The notes under the pieces are model-generated. The model made no database searches. It was given only the letters and a program-made list of their open reading frames with translations, and was not told where the DNA came from. A stretch of DNA of 64,000 nt from assembly GCF_000313565.1 (NCBI RefSeq), contig NZ_HE578923.1, positions 371,445 to 435,444 on the forward strand, given 5' to 3'. A program made the position numbers and the translations under genes. Source of the DNA: Dielma fastidiosa (GTDB taxonomy: Bacteria > Bacillota_I > Bacilli_A > Erysipelotrichales > Erysipelotrichaceae). Numbering within the stretch: position 1 is the first letter of the stretch; each line of letters opens with the position of its first letter. Positions 8,573-19,233 of this stretch are shown piece after piece.

Positions 8573-9065
8573 ATGCAGTTGCATTGGCTCGGTGTCGGTG
8601 AACCAAGTGCATATCAGTGGGAAGGGAGATACTTCCAGTCAGCGAATGTCTTGAGGGTTGAAAAAGAAAATGGCTTCAACTTGAATACAGATAAATACAC
8701 CTGGGAAGAACATGACCACTTTATCAAAGAAAACTGCACCAAGGATATTGATTTTGGTGAAGGCAAGAAAAATATCTTTGCATTGAAAGGTACAACCATT
8801 TTACGCCAGATTGACAAAGAAGTTCAATTAGTGTCAATGATTTTGGCAAAGGGCGCAGTGTTTATATCAGGCTCACGTTGAGGAGAGTTTACATAAATGG
8901 TTCAGCTCTAACTTCAATGTCGAAGTGCGTGCCTATGTGAAAAACGGCAACTATTGTGTCATTAATAACACGTATGAGCCACAGTTTACTACTGTTTATA
9001 AGGGTGATGGCACTAGCTTTGATTTGGATTTGGAAGCAAACGAAATCATCTGGTATGAAATTTAG
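8573..9065 (+). pseudogene. C-terminal remnant of 1,3-beta-galactosyl-N-acetylhexosamine phosphorylase
   Basis: The first part (8573-8881) encodes a stretch with DFGEGKKNIFALKGTTIL, recognised as the C-terminal region of GH112 phosphorylases. After a stop at 8879-8881 the homology resumes in the +1 frame (8883-9065) with HKWFSSNFNVEV and NNTYEPQ, ending EIIWYEI. About 20 residues that normally lie between the two parts are missing, and the N-terminal ~570 residues are absent. It is therefore a decayed fragment with an internal deletion and frameshift. Family recognition is from memory of the conserved C-terminus. Confidence 0.7.
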
Positions 9066-9069
9066 TGAT

Positions 9070-9100
9070 GACGGAGGGGAAACCTTCCGTTTTTCTTTTT
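9070..9100 (+). terminator. terminator after the phosphorylase remnant
   Basis: ACGGAGG (9071-9077) and CCTTCCGT (9083-9090) form a hairpin followed by TTTTTCTTTTT. Confidence 0.65.
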
Positions 9101-9240
9101 ACAAAATATCCATGAAAAAATTGAATATTCATATTAAATCATTTGAAAATTTCAAAAAAAATACTGCATGGAAATGTATGAGTTATTGAAGAGTAATGAT
9201 GTATAATAAGAGTAATTAGAAAAGACTTGAGGTACTTAAA

Positions 9241-11157
9241 ATGGACAATATTTATTTGAGAAATTATATTGAAGTATGTTACATCATAATCAATGAAAAT
9301 GTCCAAGTGCAGAAATTCATTTCTTACTTTTATTTAAGTAATTACGAATATAATTTGGATGTTGAAAGAATTCATGAAATTGATTCATCTTTTGGTATTA
9401 GAATCCATTTTCAAACAGATACTATTCATTACGACATTTTAGATGAAGAATTATTTCGTGTTAAATATTGTCATTACAGAGCTTTTTATTATCGTCATAG
9501 GTACACATTTCATACACAAAGCGGAGCTTTGTTAGAGGCATATATTGGCAGAAGGTGTTTATGGTCTAGTGATTTCATAAAGGTGAACGATATTGCAAAT
9601 GATTTGTGTTACTCTCGTTCAAATATAAGGAATTCTATGAAGACCGCACGAGAATTTCTTCAAGCTTTTGACATACGTGTAGATAATGTTCCATACTATG
9701 GACTTGCTACTTCTGGAAATGAGTTTAATATTCGCAGGTGTTTGCTTTCTTTATATAGTATTTTCGATATTAATGTTATGCCTATTGAAGATAATTATCA
9801 TATGATGAGAGGGTATAAAGCAGAGGTATATGATGAAATAGTTATGATAGTATCAAGAAAAATATCTTCTTACTGTTTCCCAATAGTGAATGTTGAAAAG
9901 AGGCGAATAGTTAACTATTTAATTGTTCAAAATGCTAGAATAAAATCAGGTTATAACATTGATGTAATCCCACAAATATATACAATGGATTTAAAAAGCA
10001 ATCAGATTTTAAATTTAGCAGATTCAATTACGAAGGAGTTACAGGAAAATTTAGAATATGGACCCTACTCAGAAGCGGAAATACAGACAGTTGCGATATT
10101 ATTGCTTATTGCTTATACAAATGTAAAAGATGTCCTCAAAATAACTGAAAAAAATTACGATAAAGAAATAACAATCATCAGAAATGAATTTTTACGGTAT
10201 ACAAAAAAAAGTTTGCATCTTGATTTCAAAAAAGATATAGATTTTATGACATATTTAGACTATACGATTTGTATATTGCTTTTAAAACATAATTATCATA
10301 TTTTAAAAAATGAAGCAACCGATTTAGGCGGAGGATTTTCTCTTACCAATGAATATCCTTTACTTGGAAAAATACGGCAGGATATATCAGGGATGTTAGA
10401 AAATTATTTTAAATATGCGATTCCATTAGCTCAATTAGATGATTTAACTCTACTAGTTTCATATTTTATCTCTACTTTAGATTTTACATATAAGAAACTT
10501 AAAATAGCTATTATTTCGAGAAGCAGTTTATTTGAACCCGTTTTCCTAAAAAAAGTAATAGAAAAAAATGTAAATCCTAATTATTATCAAAAATTAGATT
10601 GTTTACTCTACAATGAGGCATTAGAAGAAATGAATATTGAGTATGATCTTGTAATTAGTGATACAGTTCCACAAAGATTTGAAGCTAGAGTTTATCCATA
10701 TAATGGGCTTAAATATCAACTGAATAGTTTGAATGACTACATTCGAACCAACAGAGATCTTTGCAGCTGTACTTTAAACCAAGTTATCTCTAAATCAATC
10801 AATGATATATCGGAAATTTTAGATATAGTAAACACTATTTTTTCAGTAAGTAAACAATTTCTCAATGAGGTATTTGAATCTGCAAATCAATATAATCGAA
10901 ACATTGTATTGATTATGAACGACAAAAGTGTAAATAAAAATACGCTGATTATTGGGGACTTAAAGAAAAAGATAGTGCGTGATGGTATGAAGTGTTCTTC
11001 GTATATTTTATTGATAGCAAATTTGGATTCAACTAATTTATCTTTCTTTAATATCTTACTGCATGAGCTAGCATATGATTATGCTTTTCTAGAGCGTCTT
11101 ATTCGGTATCCGGAATTATGTCTTATCAATGATCAAATGAATGCAGTTATTGTCTAA
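9241..11157 (+). CDS. PRD/BglG-Mga type PTS regulator
   Basis: 638 aa. The N-terminal part has helix-turn-helix regions (LWSSDFIKVNDIANDLCYSR around residues 107-126 looks like the recognition region). The middle resembles PRD regulatory domains with scattered histidines (GPYSEAEIQTVAILL near 280), followed by a less recognisable C-terminal half. It is directly upstream of, and codirectional with, a mannose-family PTS, so it is probably that operon's phosphorylation-controlled activator. Start ATG follows TTGAGGTACTTAAA. The gene is clearly more AT-rich than the flanking regions at 4-8 kb, which suggests the PTS locus was acquired as a block. I see no clear EIIA domain in it. Confidence 0.6.
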   Translation: MDNIYLRNYIEVCYIIINENVQVQKFISYFYLSNYEYNLDVERIHEIDSSFGIRIHFQTDTIHYDILDEELFRVKYCHYRAFYYRHRYTFHTQSGALLEAYIGRRCLWSSDFIKVNDIANDLCYSRSNIRNSMKTAREFLQAFDIRVDNVPYYGLATSGNEFNIRRCLLSLYSIFDINVMPIEDNYHMMRGYKAEVYDEIVMIVSRKISSYCFPIVNVEKRRIVNYLIVQNARIKSGYNIDVIPQIYTMDLKSNQILNLADSITKELQENLEYGPYSEAEIQTVAILLLIAYTNVKDVLKITEKNYDKEITIIRNEFLRYTKKSLHLDFKKDIDFMTYLDYTICILLLKHNYHILKNEATDLGGGFSLTNEYPLLGKIRQDISGMLENYFKYAIPLAQLDDLTLLVSYFISTLDFTYKKLKIAIISRSSLFEPVFLKKVIEKNVNPNYYQKLDCLLYNEALEEMNIEYDLVISDTVPQRFEARVYPYNGLKYQLNSLNDYIRTNRDLCSCTLNQVISKSINDISEILDIVNTIFSVSKQFLNEVFESANQYNRNIVLIMNDKSVNKNTLIIGDLKKKIVRDGMKCSSYILLIANLDSTNLSFFNILLHELAYDYAFLERLIRYPELCLINDQMNAVIV

Positions 11158-11183
11158 TGCACAAATTATTGTGCATTTTTTTT
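11157..11183 (+). terminator. terminator of the PTS regulator gene
   Basis: TGCACAA (11158-11164) pairs with TTGTGCA (11169-11175), followed by eight T. It overlaps the stop codon. Confidence 0.8.
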
Positions 11184-11307
11184 AATCTAAAATAAAAAAA
11201 ATAATGAATTTATATATACAATAATATTGTTAAAATAAAATTATAAAGCGCTTACAATTATGACTGGCCAGAATAATTGCAGTGTTTTAAAGGGAGGAAA
11301 AAATCAA

Positions 11308-11796
11308 ATGATTGTACAATTAAGACTGGATGAAAGACTAATTCATGGTCAAGTAGTTACTGCTTGGGCACGAGCTTTAGACATTAATACCATTTTAGTG
11401 GCAAACGATGAAGCGGCAAATGATCCAATTAAGAAAAGTGTTTTGTTAATGACAGTTCCAACTGGAAAAAAGGTGCATGTAAAAGGAGTAGAAGAAACGA
11501 TTCGTTTACTAAGTGATCCTAGGGCAGATAAGATGAATATTCTGTTAATTGTAGATAATCCGGATGATGCATTGAATTTGATTGAACATTTGCCAATTAC
11601 AGATATTAATATTGCCAATTATCAAAAGAAAAAATCTGAAGATAAAATTATTATTCATACATACTGTACGGCGGATCAAAATGATTTAAAAACATTTGAG
11701 AAAATTGCACAAAAGGGGAAACATGTATATTCACAAATGTTGCCATCTATGAATGCAGAAGATTTTTCTGAATTGTTAAAAAAAGCAAAAAAGTAA
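11308..11796 (+). CDS. PTS mannose/fructose/sorbose family EIIB
   Basis: 162 aa, the usual length for a free IIB of the mannose (man/sor) family. The N-terminus IVQLRLDERLIHGQV carries the phosphorylated histidine, H13, in the IHGQ motif. The protein takes phosphate from EIIA and passes it to the sugar through IIC/IID. The start is the ATG at 11308 with GGGAGG (11292-11297); the ATG at 11260 has no site. First gene of a IIB-IIC-IID-ChbG operon. No EIIA gene or domain is found in the operon, so IIA must be supplied from elsewhere. Confidence 0.9.
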   Translation: MIVQLRLDERLIHGQVVTAWARALDINTILVANDEAANDPIKKSVLLMTVPTGKKVHVKGVEETIRLLSDPRADKMNILLIVDNPDDALNLIEHLPITDINIANYQKKKSEDKIIIHTYCTADQNDLKTFEKIAQKGKHVYSQMLPSMNAEDFSELLKKAKK

Positions 11797-11809
11797 AGGA
11801 GATAAAATT

Positions 11810-12592
11810 ATGTTAAATGCTTTAATCATTGCATTGACATACTATGTGTGTCAAATAATTGATGCAATACTTGGATTCCAAGCAATGACACGACCAATTG
11901 TTATGGGAAGTGTAGTTGGCTTAGTTTGTGGTGATTTGGAAACTGGAGTTATATTAGGGGCAGCAATTGAAGCCTTATATATGGGTATTTCAGGAATTGG
12001 TGGAATACAACCTGCTGATTATCGAAGTGCTGTTGTTGTGGCTGTTGGGTTAACTATTTTATCAGGTATTTCTGTTGAACAAGGATTAACAATTGCTGTT
12101 ACAATTGGAGTTCTTGGAAATACTGTTGATCCAATTACCGCATTAGTTGTAAATTCAATTCAACCAATTTCGATTCGTTATGCCGAAGAAGGAAATTATA
12201 AGAAATTTAGATTTATGATGATTTTTGAAATGTTATTTATTAAGAATACATTATCACCAATTCTAGTCTTCTTATGCTGCGCTTTTGGCACAGAGGCTGT
12301 AAGCACTCTATTTAGTGTGATTCCAGCTTGGGTATTGGCCGGATTAAGCGCAGCAGGAGGAATGTTAATTGTTATTGGTCTTTGTTTAACGACTCAAGCA
12401 ATTTATTCAAAATCAACACCGATTTATGTTTTACTAGGATTTGTATTAGTTAAATATTTAGGACTTACAACACTGCCCATTGCTATTATAGGTATAATTA
12501 TTGCTTTCATTGGATTTAACAGAGATTATAAATTGAAAGAATTAGAAAACAAATTAGCATTAAGTGGAGAAGGAGATGATTTTTATGAGTAG
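11810..12592 (+). CDS. PTS mannose/sorbose family EIIC
   Basis: 260 aa integral membrane protein of the man-family IIC type: many hydrophobic segments and the motif GAAIEALYMGISGIGG near residues 50-65. It forms the sugar channel with IID. AAGGAGATAAAATT precedes the ATG. It starts 13 nt after IIB and overlaps IID by 8 nt. Substrate not readable, but the ChbG-type deacetylase at the operon end hints at N-acetylated di- or oligosaccharides. Confidence 0.9.
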   Translation: MLNALIIALTYYVCQIIDAILGFQAMTRPIVMGSVVGLVCGDLETGVILGAAIEALYMGISGIGGIQPADYRSAVVVAVGLTILSGISVEQGLTIAVTIGVLGNTVDPITALVVNSIQPISIRYAEEGNYKKFRFMMIFEMLFIKNTLSPILVFLCCAFGTEAVSTLFSVIPAWVLAGLSAAGGMLIVIGLCLTTQAIYSKSTPIYVLLGFVLVKYLGLTTLPIAIIGIIIAFIGFNRDYKLKELENKLALSGEGDDFYE

Positions 12593-13406
12593 ACCAGAAA
12601 TTAGCCAAGAAGATAAAAAAATACTGAATAAATGTTACTATTATTCATTGAATACATATATGTGTTTTAACAATGTAGTCATGCAAGGAAAAGCATTTGG
12701 AATGTCAGTTTTGCCGGCTATTCAGGCCTATTATAAAACAGAAGAAGAAAAAAGAAAGGCTTTTGCAAGAAATGCTAATGAAGTATTCAATAGTCATGGA
12801 GTAATGCATGGCTTAATTGCTGGAATTGTCGCCGCGATGGAAAAAGAGCGTGCTGAAAAAGGCAATATTGATGAAAAGGCAATATCTAGCTTAAAGGCTT
12901 CTTTGATGGGTCCTCTTGCAGGTATTGGAGATTCATTTTTCTTCAATTGCTATCGTGTTATAATTGCGGGTATTTGTATAGGGTTAGCATCAGATGGAAA
13001 TGCCTTAGCACCAATTTTATTTCTTTTGTTATATGGAGGAGGTCTATTGGCTATAAAGTATGTTTTCTTGATAGAGGGTTTCCGTTATGGAGCGAAACTT
13101 GTTAGTGAAGCATTTGAAAGAGGAATTATACCAATGATTATGGATGCTTGTGGTATTGTGGGAGCTATCATGGTTGGAACATTAGTTGCTTCTAATGTCA
13201 AAATTAAGATTGCACTGGAGCCAATAATTAATGGTGCAACAATATCCGTTCAAGGTATTTTAGATAGTGTTATGCCAGGAATTCTCTCATTAATTTTATG
13301 GTGGATAGTGTTTAAATGGATTCGAAAAGGAATTACTCCAACTAAAATGATTTTTATTATTATTGGCTCATGTTTGGTTCTTGCATTCTTTGGCGTATTT
13401 GCGTAG
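12585..13406 (+). CDS. PTS mannose/sorbose family EIID
   Basis: 273 aa. Typical IID features: an amphipathic N-terminus with NNVVMQGKAFGMSVLPAI near residues 25-45, the motif KASLMGPLAGIGDSFFF near 103-120, and a hydrophobic C-terminal half. It completes the IIC-IID membrane complex. The start chosen is ATG 12585, with GGAGAAGGAG at 12566-12575. Translationally coupled to IIC through an 8-nt overlap. Confidence 0.9.
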   Translation: MSRPEISQEDKKILNKCYYYSLNTYMCFNNVVMQGKAFGMSVLPAIQAYYKTEEEKRKAFARNANEVFNSHGVMHGLIAGIVAAMEKERAEKGNIDEKAISSLKASLMGPLAGIGDSFFFNCYRVIIAGICIGLASDGNALAPILFLLLYGGGLLAIKYVFLIEGFRYGAKLVSEAFERGIIPMIMDACGIVGAIMVGTLVASNVKIKIALEPIINGATISVQGILDSVMPGILSLILWWIVFKWIRKGITPTKMIFIIIGSCLVLAFFGVFA

Positions 13407-13416
13407 GAGAACTAGT

Positions 13417-14196
13417 ATGAAACTTTTGGTTCAATCTGATGATTTTGGTTTTACAAAAGGAATCACTGACGGAATATGTGATGCTCTTCAAAATGGTATT
13501 GTTACTTGTACAGGACTTTTTGTTAATATGCCTGCCAGTGCATATGCTGCATCAAAAATAAAAGATTTTTCAAATGTTTGTTTTGGTATTGATTTTAATA
13601 TCGTATCAGGACATCCTGTTGCTGATATAAACATGATTCCTCATCTAGTTGATGAGAATGGATTATTTATTCGTTCTACAGAAAAGTATAAAGATCCAAA
13701 TTTTGGAATCAAGGAATTGTGGCCTTATGATGAGGTAATGATTGAATTAAGGGCTCAATTAAATAAATTTAAAGAATTAACAGGAAGAATGCCAGAATAT
13801 TTACATCCTCATTCTATAACAGATGCTAGTAAAGCTTATATTCAGGCAATTCGTGATCTTGCCGAGGAGTTTCACATTCCATATTCAGCAGATATAAGAA
13901 AAGAATTTAATTTTGGGTCTCTAAAAAAGGGATGGGCACAAAAACCTTTTACAATTGAAAATCAATTAAAAGCAGATGCACTTTGTTATATGAAAGAACA
14001 TGCAAATGAACTTTTAGAATTTGAGTATGCTTATTTAAGTGGACATGCTGGATTTGTTGATAATGATATTTTTCGGTGGAGTAGCTGTAACATTTTAAGA
14101 TGTAAGGATCATGAAATGATGACTTCAGTTTTTATGAAAAAATGGATAGAGGAGAATCAAATTCAGCTTATTTCATATCGAGATTTAAATAAATAG
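13417..14196 (+). CDS. ChbG/YdjC-family carbohydrate deacetylase
   Basis: 259 aa. It has the family's metal-binding aspartates in LVQSDDFGFTKGITDG and the histidine motif YLHPHSI near residues 128-134, plus SGHAGFVD near 209. ChbG removes an acetyl group from phosphorylated chitobiose-type disaccharides, giving the inducer or substrate for later steps. It starts 10 nt after IID with TAGGAGAACTAGT. Its place behind a PTS supports action on an imported phosphosugar in the cytoplasm. No glycosidase is present in this operon. Confidence 0.8.
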   Translation: MKLLVQSDDFGFTKGITDGICDALQNGIVTCTGLFVNMPASAYAASKIKDFSNVCFGIDFNIVSGHPVADINMIPHLVDENGLFIRSTEKYKDPNFGIKELWPYDEVMIELRAQLNKFKELTGRMPEYLHPHSITDASKAYIQAIRDLAEEFHIPYSADIRKEFNFGSLKKGWAQKPFTIENQLKADALCYMKEHANELLEFEYAYLSGHAGFVDNDIFRWSSCNILRCKDHEMMTSVFMKKWIEENQIQLISYRDLNK

Positions 14197-14202
14197 AAAA
14201 TA

Positions 14203-14238
14203 AGGTGGAAAATCAGTGTTGCACTGTACCACCTTTTT
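14203..14238 (+). terminator. terminator of the PTS/ChbG operon
   Basis: GGTGG (14204-14208) pairs with CCACC (14229-14233), with an inner AGTG/CACT stem, then TTTTT. Confidence 0.7.
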
Positions 14239-14269
14239 GTTATTCAAATAATGGAATATTCTTATAAAA

Positions 14270-14456
14270 AAGGGGCTGTAACGAAATAAAAAGTCCCTAA
14301 AATAAAAAAGACAATGAAATCTGGCATTTGATAAAGTAGAAGGGGCATTTGGAGTAATCAAGGAGAATATGAAATTCACGTTTCACCAAAACGGCAAAGA
14401 AAAAAGAGCTAAAACGCTCATGACTTTATAAATGAGTCATTTCGTTACAGCCCCTT
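14270..14456. mobile_element. 187-bp internally deleted IS1182-family relic
   Basis: Perfect 18-bp terminal inverted repeats, AAGGGGCTGTAACGAAAT at 14270-14287 and its complement at 14439-14456. Inside, 14329-14430 on the plus strand reads FDKVEGAFGVIKENMKFTF and ends with a stop, matching the VEG-FG-IKEN region near the C-terminus of IS1182-type transposases. The remaining transposase and any target duplication are absent. The relic is MITE-sized and would fold into a strong hairpin if transcribed. Confidence 0.75.
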
Positions 14457-14467
14457 CACTAAGCATG

Positions 14468-15955
<1,488 letters not shown>

Positions 15956-15979
15956 TTATTCATTTGCTCTTATAAGGCC

Positions 15980-16007
15980 ATTATAGCATGAAAAAAATAA
16001 AATACAA
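15980..16007 (-). promoter_or_regulatory. promoter of the phospho-beta-glucosidase gene
   Basis: Minus strand TTGTAT (16007-16002), a 16-bp spacer and TATAAT (15985-15980). Confidence 0.5.
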
Positions 16008-16021
16008 TGAAAAATATGCTA

Positions 16022-16050
16022 TTGACTAAAATAAATTTAAGTGATATATT
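16022..16050 (+). promoter_or_regulatory. promoter of the ridA-PTS-aminotransferase operon
   Basis: TTGACT (16022-16027), a 17-bp spacer and TATATT (16045-16050), back to back with the glucosidase promoter. Confidence 0.6.
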
Positions 16051-16091
16051 GTCTTTAGTGAAAAATATTTTATCAAGAAAGGGTGATTGAA

Positions 16092-16469
16092 ATGGATCGA
16101 ATTATTTCCACTGAGAAAGCACCAGCAGCAATTGGTCCTTATTCTCAAGCAATGAAGGTAGGTAATATGTTGTTTGCCTCTGGACAGATTCCAGTAGATC
16201 CAGCTACCAATGAAATAGCTGGTACAACGATTGAGGAACAGGCACAGCAAGTAATGAAAAATGTTTGTGCGATTCTTGAAGCATCAGCGATGAGCGTAGA
16301 GGATGTCGTTAAAACAACTTGTTTCTTAGCCGATATGAAAGATTTCGCGGCATTTAATAAGATTTATGGGGATACGTTTACGAGTTGGCCGGCACGTTCC
16401 TGCGTTGCTGTAAGAGAAATTCCAAAAGGTGTTTTATGTGAGGTAGAAATCATCGCAGTTAAGCGATAG
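16092..16469 (+). CDS. ridA: RidA family enamine/imine deaminase
   Basis: 125 aa, standard RidA/YjgF length. Conserved N-terminal APAAIGPYSQA, FASGQIP and the substrate-carboxylate arginine in WPARSCVAV (R102). RidA hydrolyses reactive enamines and imines released by PLP enzymes. The ATG at 16092 has AAAGGGTG at 16078-16085; a GTG at 16083 is inside that site. It is the first gene of an operon with a PTS permease and a PLP aminotransferase, so it may be a pathway-specific RidA rather than the housekeeping copy. Confidence 0.9.
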   Translation: MDRIISTEKAPAAIGPYSQAMKVGNMLFASGQIPVDPATNEIAGTTIEEQAQQVMKNVCAILEASAMSVEDVVKTTCFLADMKDFAAFNKIYGDTFTSWPARSCVAVREIPKGVLCEVEIIAVKR

Positions 16470-16480
16470 AAAGGATAGTT

Positions 16481-17854
16481 ATGAAATACGAAAAGATGAT
16501 TAAGGATATTTTAGGGGCGATTGGCGGCAAAGAAAATATTGAAAGTGCAGCCCATTGTATGACACGTTTACGTCTTACTCTAAAAGATGACAGTAAGGTT
16601 GAAGAAGAAACGATTAAGAATATTGATGGGGTTATGGGATTAGTTAATAATGGTCAGCAAACACAGATTGTTATTGGTCCTAATGTTGCTAATGTGTATA
16701 AAGAATTCATTGAAATGACGGGTTTGGCTGAAGAAGCATCGATTGATGAAAATATCGATGATTTAAAGAAAGACTTAAAAAACAAAAAGGGTAATTTAAT
16801 GACTTCTTTCTTTGAAACCATCGCTGGCATCTTTAATCCGATTGTTCCTGCTTTGGCGGGTGCTGGTTTAGTCCGTGCCGTATTAACCATCGCTGTTGTC
16901 TGCGGATTAGATAATTCAAGTAATACTTATTATGTAATTAATACTATTGCGAATGGCGTATTTACTTTCTTACCGTTCTTGCTTGCTGCATCTGCTGCCA
17001 AACAATTTAAAATGAATCAATATGTTGCTTTAACGATCTGCGCGGCGATGATGTCCAGTAATTGGGCAGCGTTGCTTGCTGAAGGAACTACAACATTCTC
17101 TTTCCTTGCTATTCCATTTACTGTAGTGAATTATGCATCCAGTGTATTGCCGATGGTATTTGCTATTTGGTTTGCATCAATTATTGAAAAATATGTTGAC
17201 AAGATTATCCCTGGTGCGTTAAAAATTATCTTAGTACCATGCTTAGTAATGTTAATTGCTACGCCGATTGCTTTAATTACCATTGGACCGATCGCGACTT
17301 GGGTAGGTAATCAATTAGCGGTTGTTGTAACACTCTTGTTTGAAAAAGGCGGTGTTTTTGCCGGTATAATTTATGGCGGTATCTATTCTTCAATGGTTGT
17401 ACTTGGTATTCATCATGGTATGGTTCCAGTATTGGTACAGGGTATTACGACACAAGGCTTTAACTATATTTCACCAACGTCAGGTGCTGCTAACATGGGA
17501 CAAGCAGGCGCAGCCTTCGGTGTATGGTTAAAAGCAAAGAATCCTAAAATGAAAGCAATTGCTGGTTCAGCTGCCATTTCAGCGATTACGGGTGTAACTG
17601 AGCCTGCTATTTATGGTGTAAACTTCAAATATAAGAAGCCTTTCTTAGCTGCCTCAATCGGCGGTGCTGTGGGCGGCGGATTTGCATCATTCTTCGCACT
17701 AAAAGCCTATGCTATGGGTGGCCCTTCATTCTTAAACTTTGCGATGTTTATGGGTGATGATCCAATGAATATGTGGTTAGTCATGATTGGCTTTGCCATT
17801 GCCTTTATCATTGCGGCGGTATTAACTGTAGTGATGGGGTTTGAAGAAAACTAA
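16481..17854 (+). CDS. PTS glucose/beta-glucoside superfamily EIIBC
   Basis: 457 aa. The N-terminal IIB domain (about 1-85) has the phosphorylated cysteine in AAHCMTRLRL (C26). A hydrophobic IIC domain follows (about 105-450) with GVTEPAIYGVN, a motif of the beta-glucoside branch. No IIA domain follows, so an external EIIA is needed. Together with the divergent 6-phospho-beta-glucosidase it defines a beta-glucoside uptake route. The specific aglycone is unknown, but the RidA and aminotransferase neighbours hint at a nitrogen-containing aglycone or amino-glycoside. Confidence 0.88.
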   Translation: MKYEKMIKDILGAIGGKENIESAAHCMTRLRLTLKDDSKVEEETIKNIDGVMGLVNNGQQTQIVIGPNVANVYKEFIEMTGLAEEASIDENIDDLKKDLKNKKGNLMTSFFETIAGIFNPIVPALAGAGLVRAVLTIAVVCGLDNSSNTYYVINTIANGVFTFLPFLLAASAAKQFKMNQYVALTICAAMMSSNWAALLAEGTTTFSFLAIPFTVVNYASSVLPMVFAIWFASIIEKYVDKIIPGALKIILVPCLVMLIATPIALITIGPIATWVGNQLAVVVTLLFEKGGVFAGIIYGGIYSSMVVLGIHHGMVPVLVQGITTQGFNYISPTSGAANMGQAGAAFGVWLKAKNPKMKAIAGSAAISAITGVTEPAIYGVNFKYKKPFLAASIGGAVGGGFASFFALKAYAMGGPSFLNFAMFMGDDPMNMWLVMIGFAIAFIIAAVLTVVMGFEEN

Positions 17855-17908
17855 CACGAATCCTAGAGGGTACAGCCGTATCCTCTTTTATCAGAGAGGA
17901 AGAGGAAA

Positions 17909-19111
17909 ATGAAAGAAAAAATGATTAAAGCATTCCGCAATGCCAATGGCGGATTGTTCTCAAGTGTTGAAAAGGCGGATGTCGGCGGTTCATATCAAGA
18001 ACTTGAAAAACAAGGAGTCGCATTAATGGGCTGGGCAGATCCATTTATGCCTGACTTTTCACTTCCTGAACATGTGAAAAAGGCAACTATTCAAGCCATC
18101 GAAGCAGCAGCAGCCCCTCACTATACAGCACCCATCGGCAATCAAGTATTGAAAAATAAAATTGCTGAAAAATTAAAGAAGCAAAATGGTTTGACGGTAG
18201 ACCCTCAGCGGAATATATTAATTACACCAGGCTCTGATTCCGGCTTGTATTTTGCTATGCTGCCTTTTATAGAAGCGGGGGATGAGGTGCTTATTCCAGC
18301 GCCTAGCTATCCTAACAATTTCTTAAATGTTGAAATCATGGGCGGCCGCACGGTACCTGTACCCTTAAAGGAAAGCAATCAGTTTCAAATTGAAATCGAT
18401 GAATTTGAAAAACGAGTGAGTGAGCATACGAAAATGGTTGTATTAACGCATCCGAATAATCCAACAACAACGGTATTTAATCGTTCTTCATTGGAAGCTT
18501 TAGCCGATTTTGTCATTCGTCATGATTTGATTTTAGTTTGTGATCAGGCTTTTGAAGATTTCTGTTACGAGAATGAAATGATTACACCAGCCTCTTTACC
18601 GGGGATGTTTGAGAGAACCATCACTGTATTCTCATTCTCAAAAGGGATGGGGCTCAGCGGATATCGGGTTGCCTATTTAGTATGCAGTGATGTGATCATG
18701 GATACGATGTTTGCCAACGCTGTTTCTGTGCTTGGCGCGACAAATACGGTCAGTCAGTTAGCAATTCTCGCGGCTCTTGAAGATCCTTCATTTATGAAAG
18801 AATTTGAGACAGCCTTTGATTATCGAAGGAAAAAAGCATATGAAATTATCAACTCCATTCCTCATGTCAGCATGCTGATGCCTGAATCGGGCTTCTTATG
18901 TTGGGTCAATGTATCAGAATTAGGCAAATCCAGTGATATTGTTAGTTATTTAGTCAAAGAAGCAAAGGTATCGGTGAACGATGGCATTAACTATGGTATT
19001 GGCGGCGAGGGTCATTTACGCATTGTATTAGGCGTATATCGTGATAATCAAAGAGTCGTTGACGCGTTATTAAGAATAAAAGAAGCACTGGAGAAATATC
19101 AGCAACAATAA
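17909..19111 (+). CDS. PLP-dependent aminotransferase, class I/II
   Basis: 400 aa fold-type I aminotransferase. The catalytic lysine is in FSFSKGMGLSGYR near residue 246. THPNNPTTTVF near 178 and CDQAFEDF near 211 carry the usual cofactor-contacting Asn and Asp. It follows the PTS gene by 54 nt with AGAGGAAGAGGAAA. Its operon position with RidA suggests transamination of an amine or amino acid derived from the imported glucoside. The substrate cannot be named. Alternative: a cystathionine beta-lyase-like activity, though the sequence reads more like a classical aminotransferase. Confidence 0.85.
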   Translation: MKEKMIKAFRNANGGLFSSVEKADVGGSYQELEKQGVALMGWADPFMPDFSLPEHVKKATIQAIEAAAAPHYTAPIGNQVLKNKIAEKLKKQNGLTVDPQRNILITPGSDSGLYFAMLPFIEAGDEVLIPAPSYPNNFLNVEIMGGRTVPVPLKESNQFQIEIDEFEKRVSEHTKMVVLTHPNNPTTTVFNRSSLEALADFVIRHDLILVCDQAFEDFCYENEMITPASLPGMFERTITVFSFSKGMGLSGYRVAYLVCSDVIMDTMFANAVSVLGATNTVSQLAILAALEDPSFMKEFETAFDYRRKKAYEIINSIPHVSMLMPESGFLCWVNVSELGKSSDIVSYLVKEAKVSVNDGINYGIGGEGHLRIVLGVYRDNQRVVDALLRIKEALEKYQQQ

Positions 19112-19233
19112 AAATTATTTTAGTGAAATACAGAAATTCATCATTGATTGAACGAAATTTCAGCGATATACTATATATAGCATGGAAAGGGAACACCGCA
19201 CAGTTTAACAAGCGTTGTTGAAAAGGGAAGAAT

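Noticed and set aside
11243-11256. cre-like AAAGCGCTTACA upstream of the PTS operon
   Set aside because: Two mismatches to the 5' half of the consensus; too weak to list as a feature.
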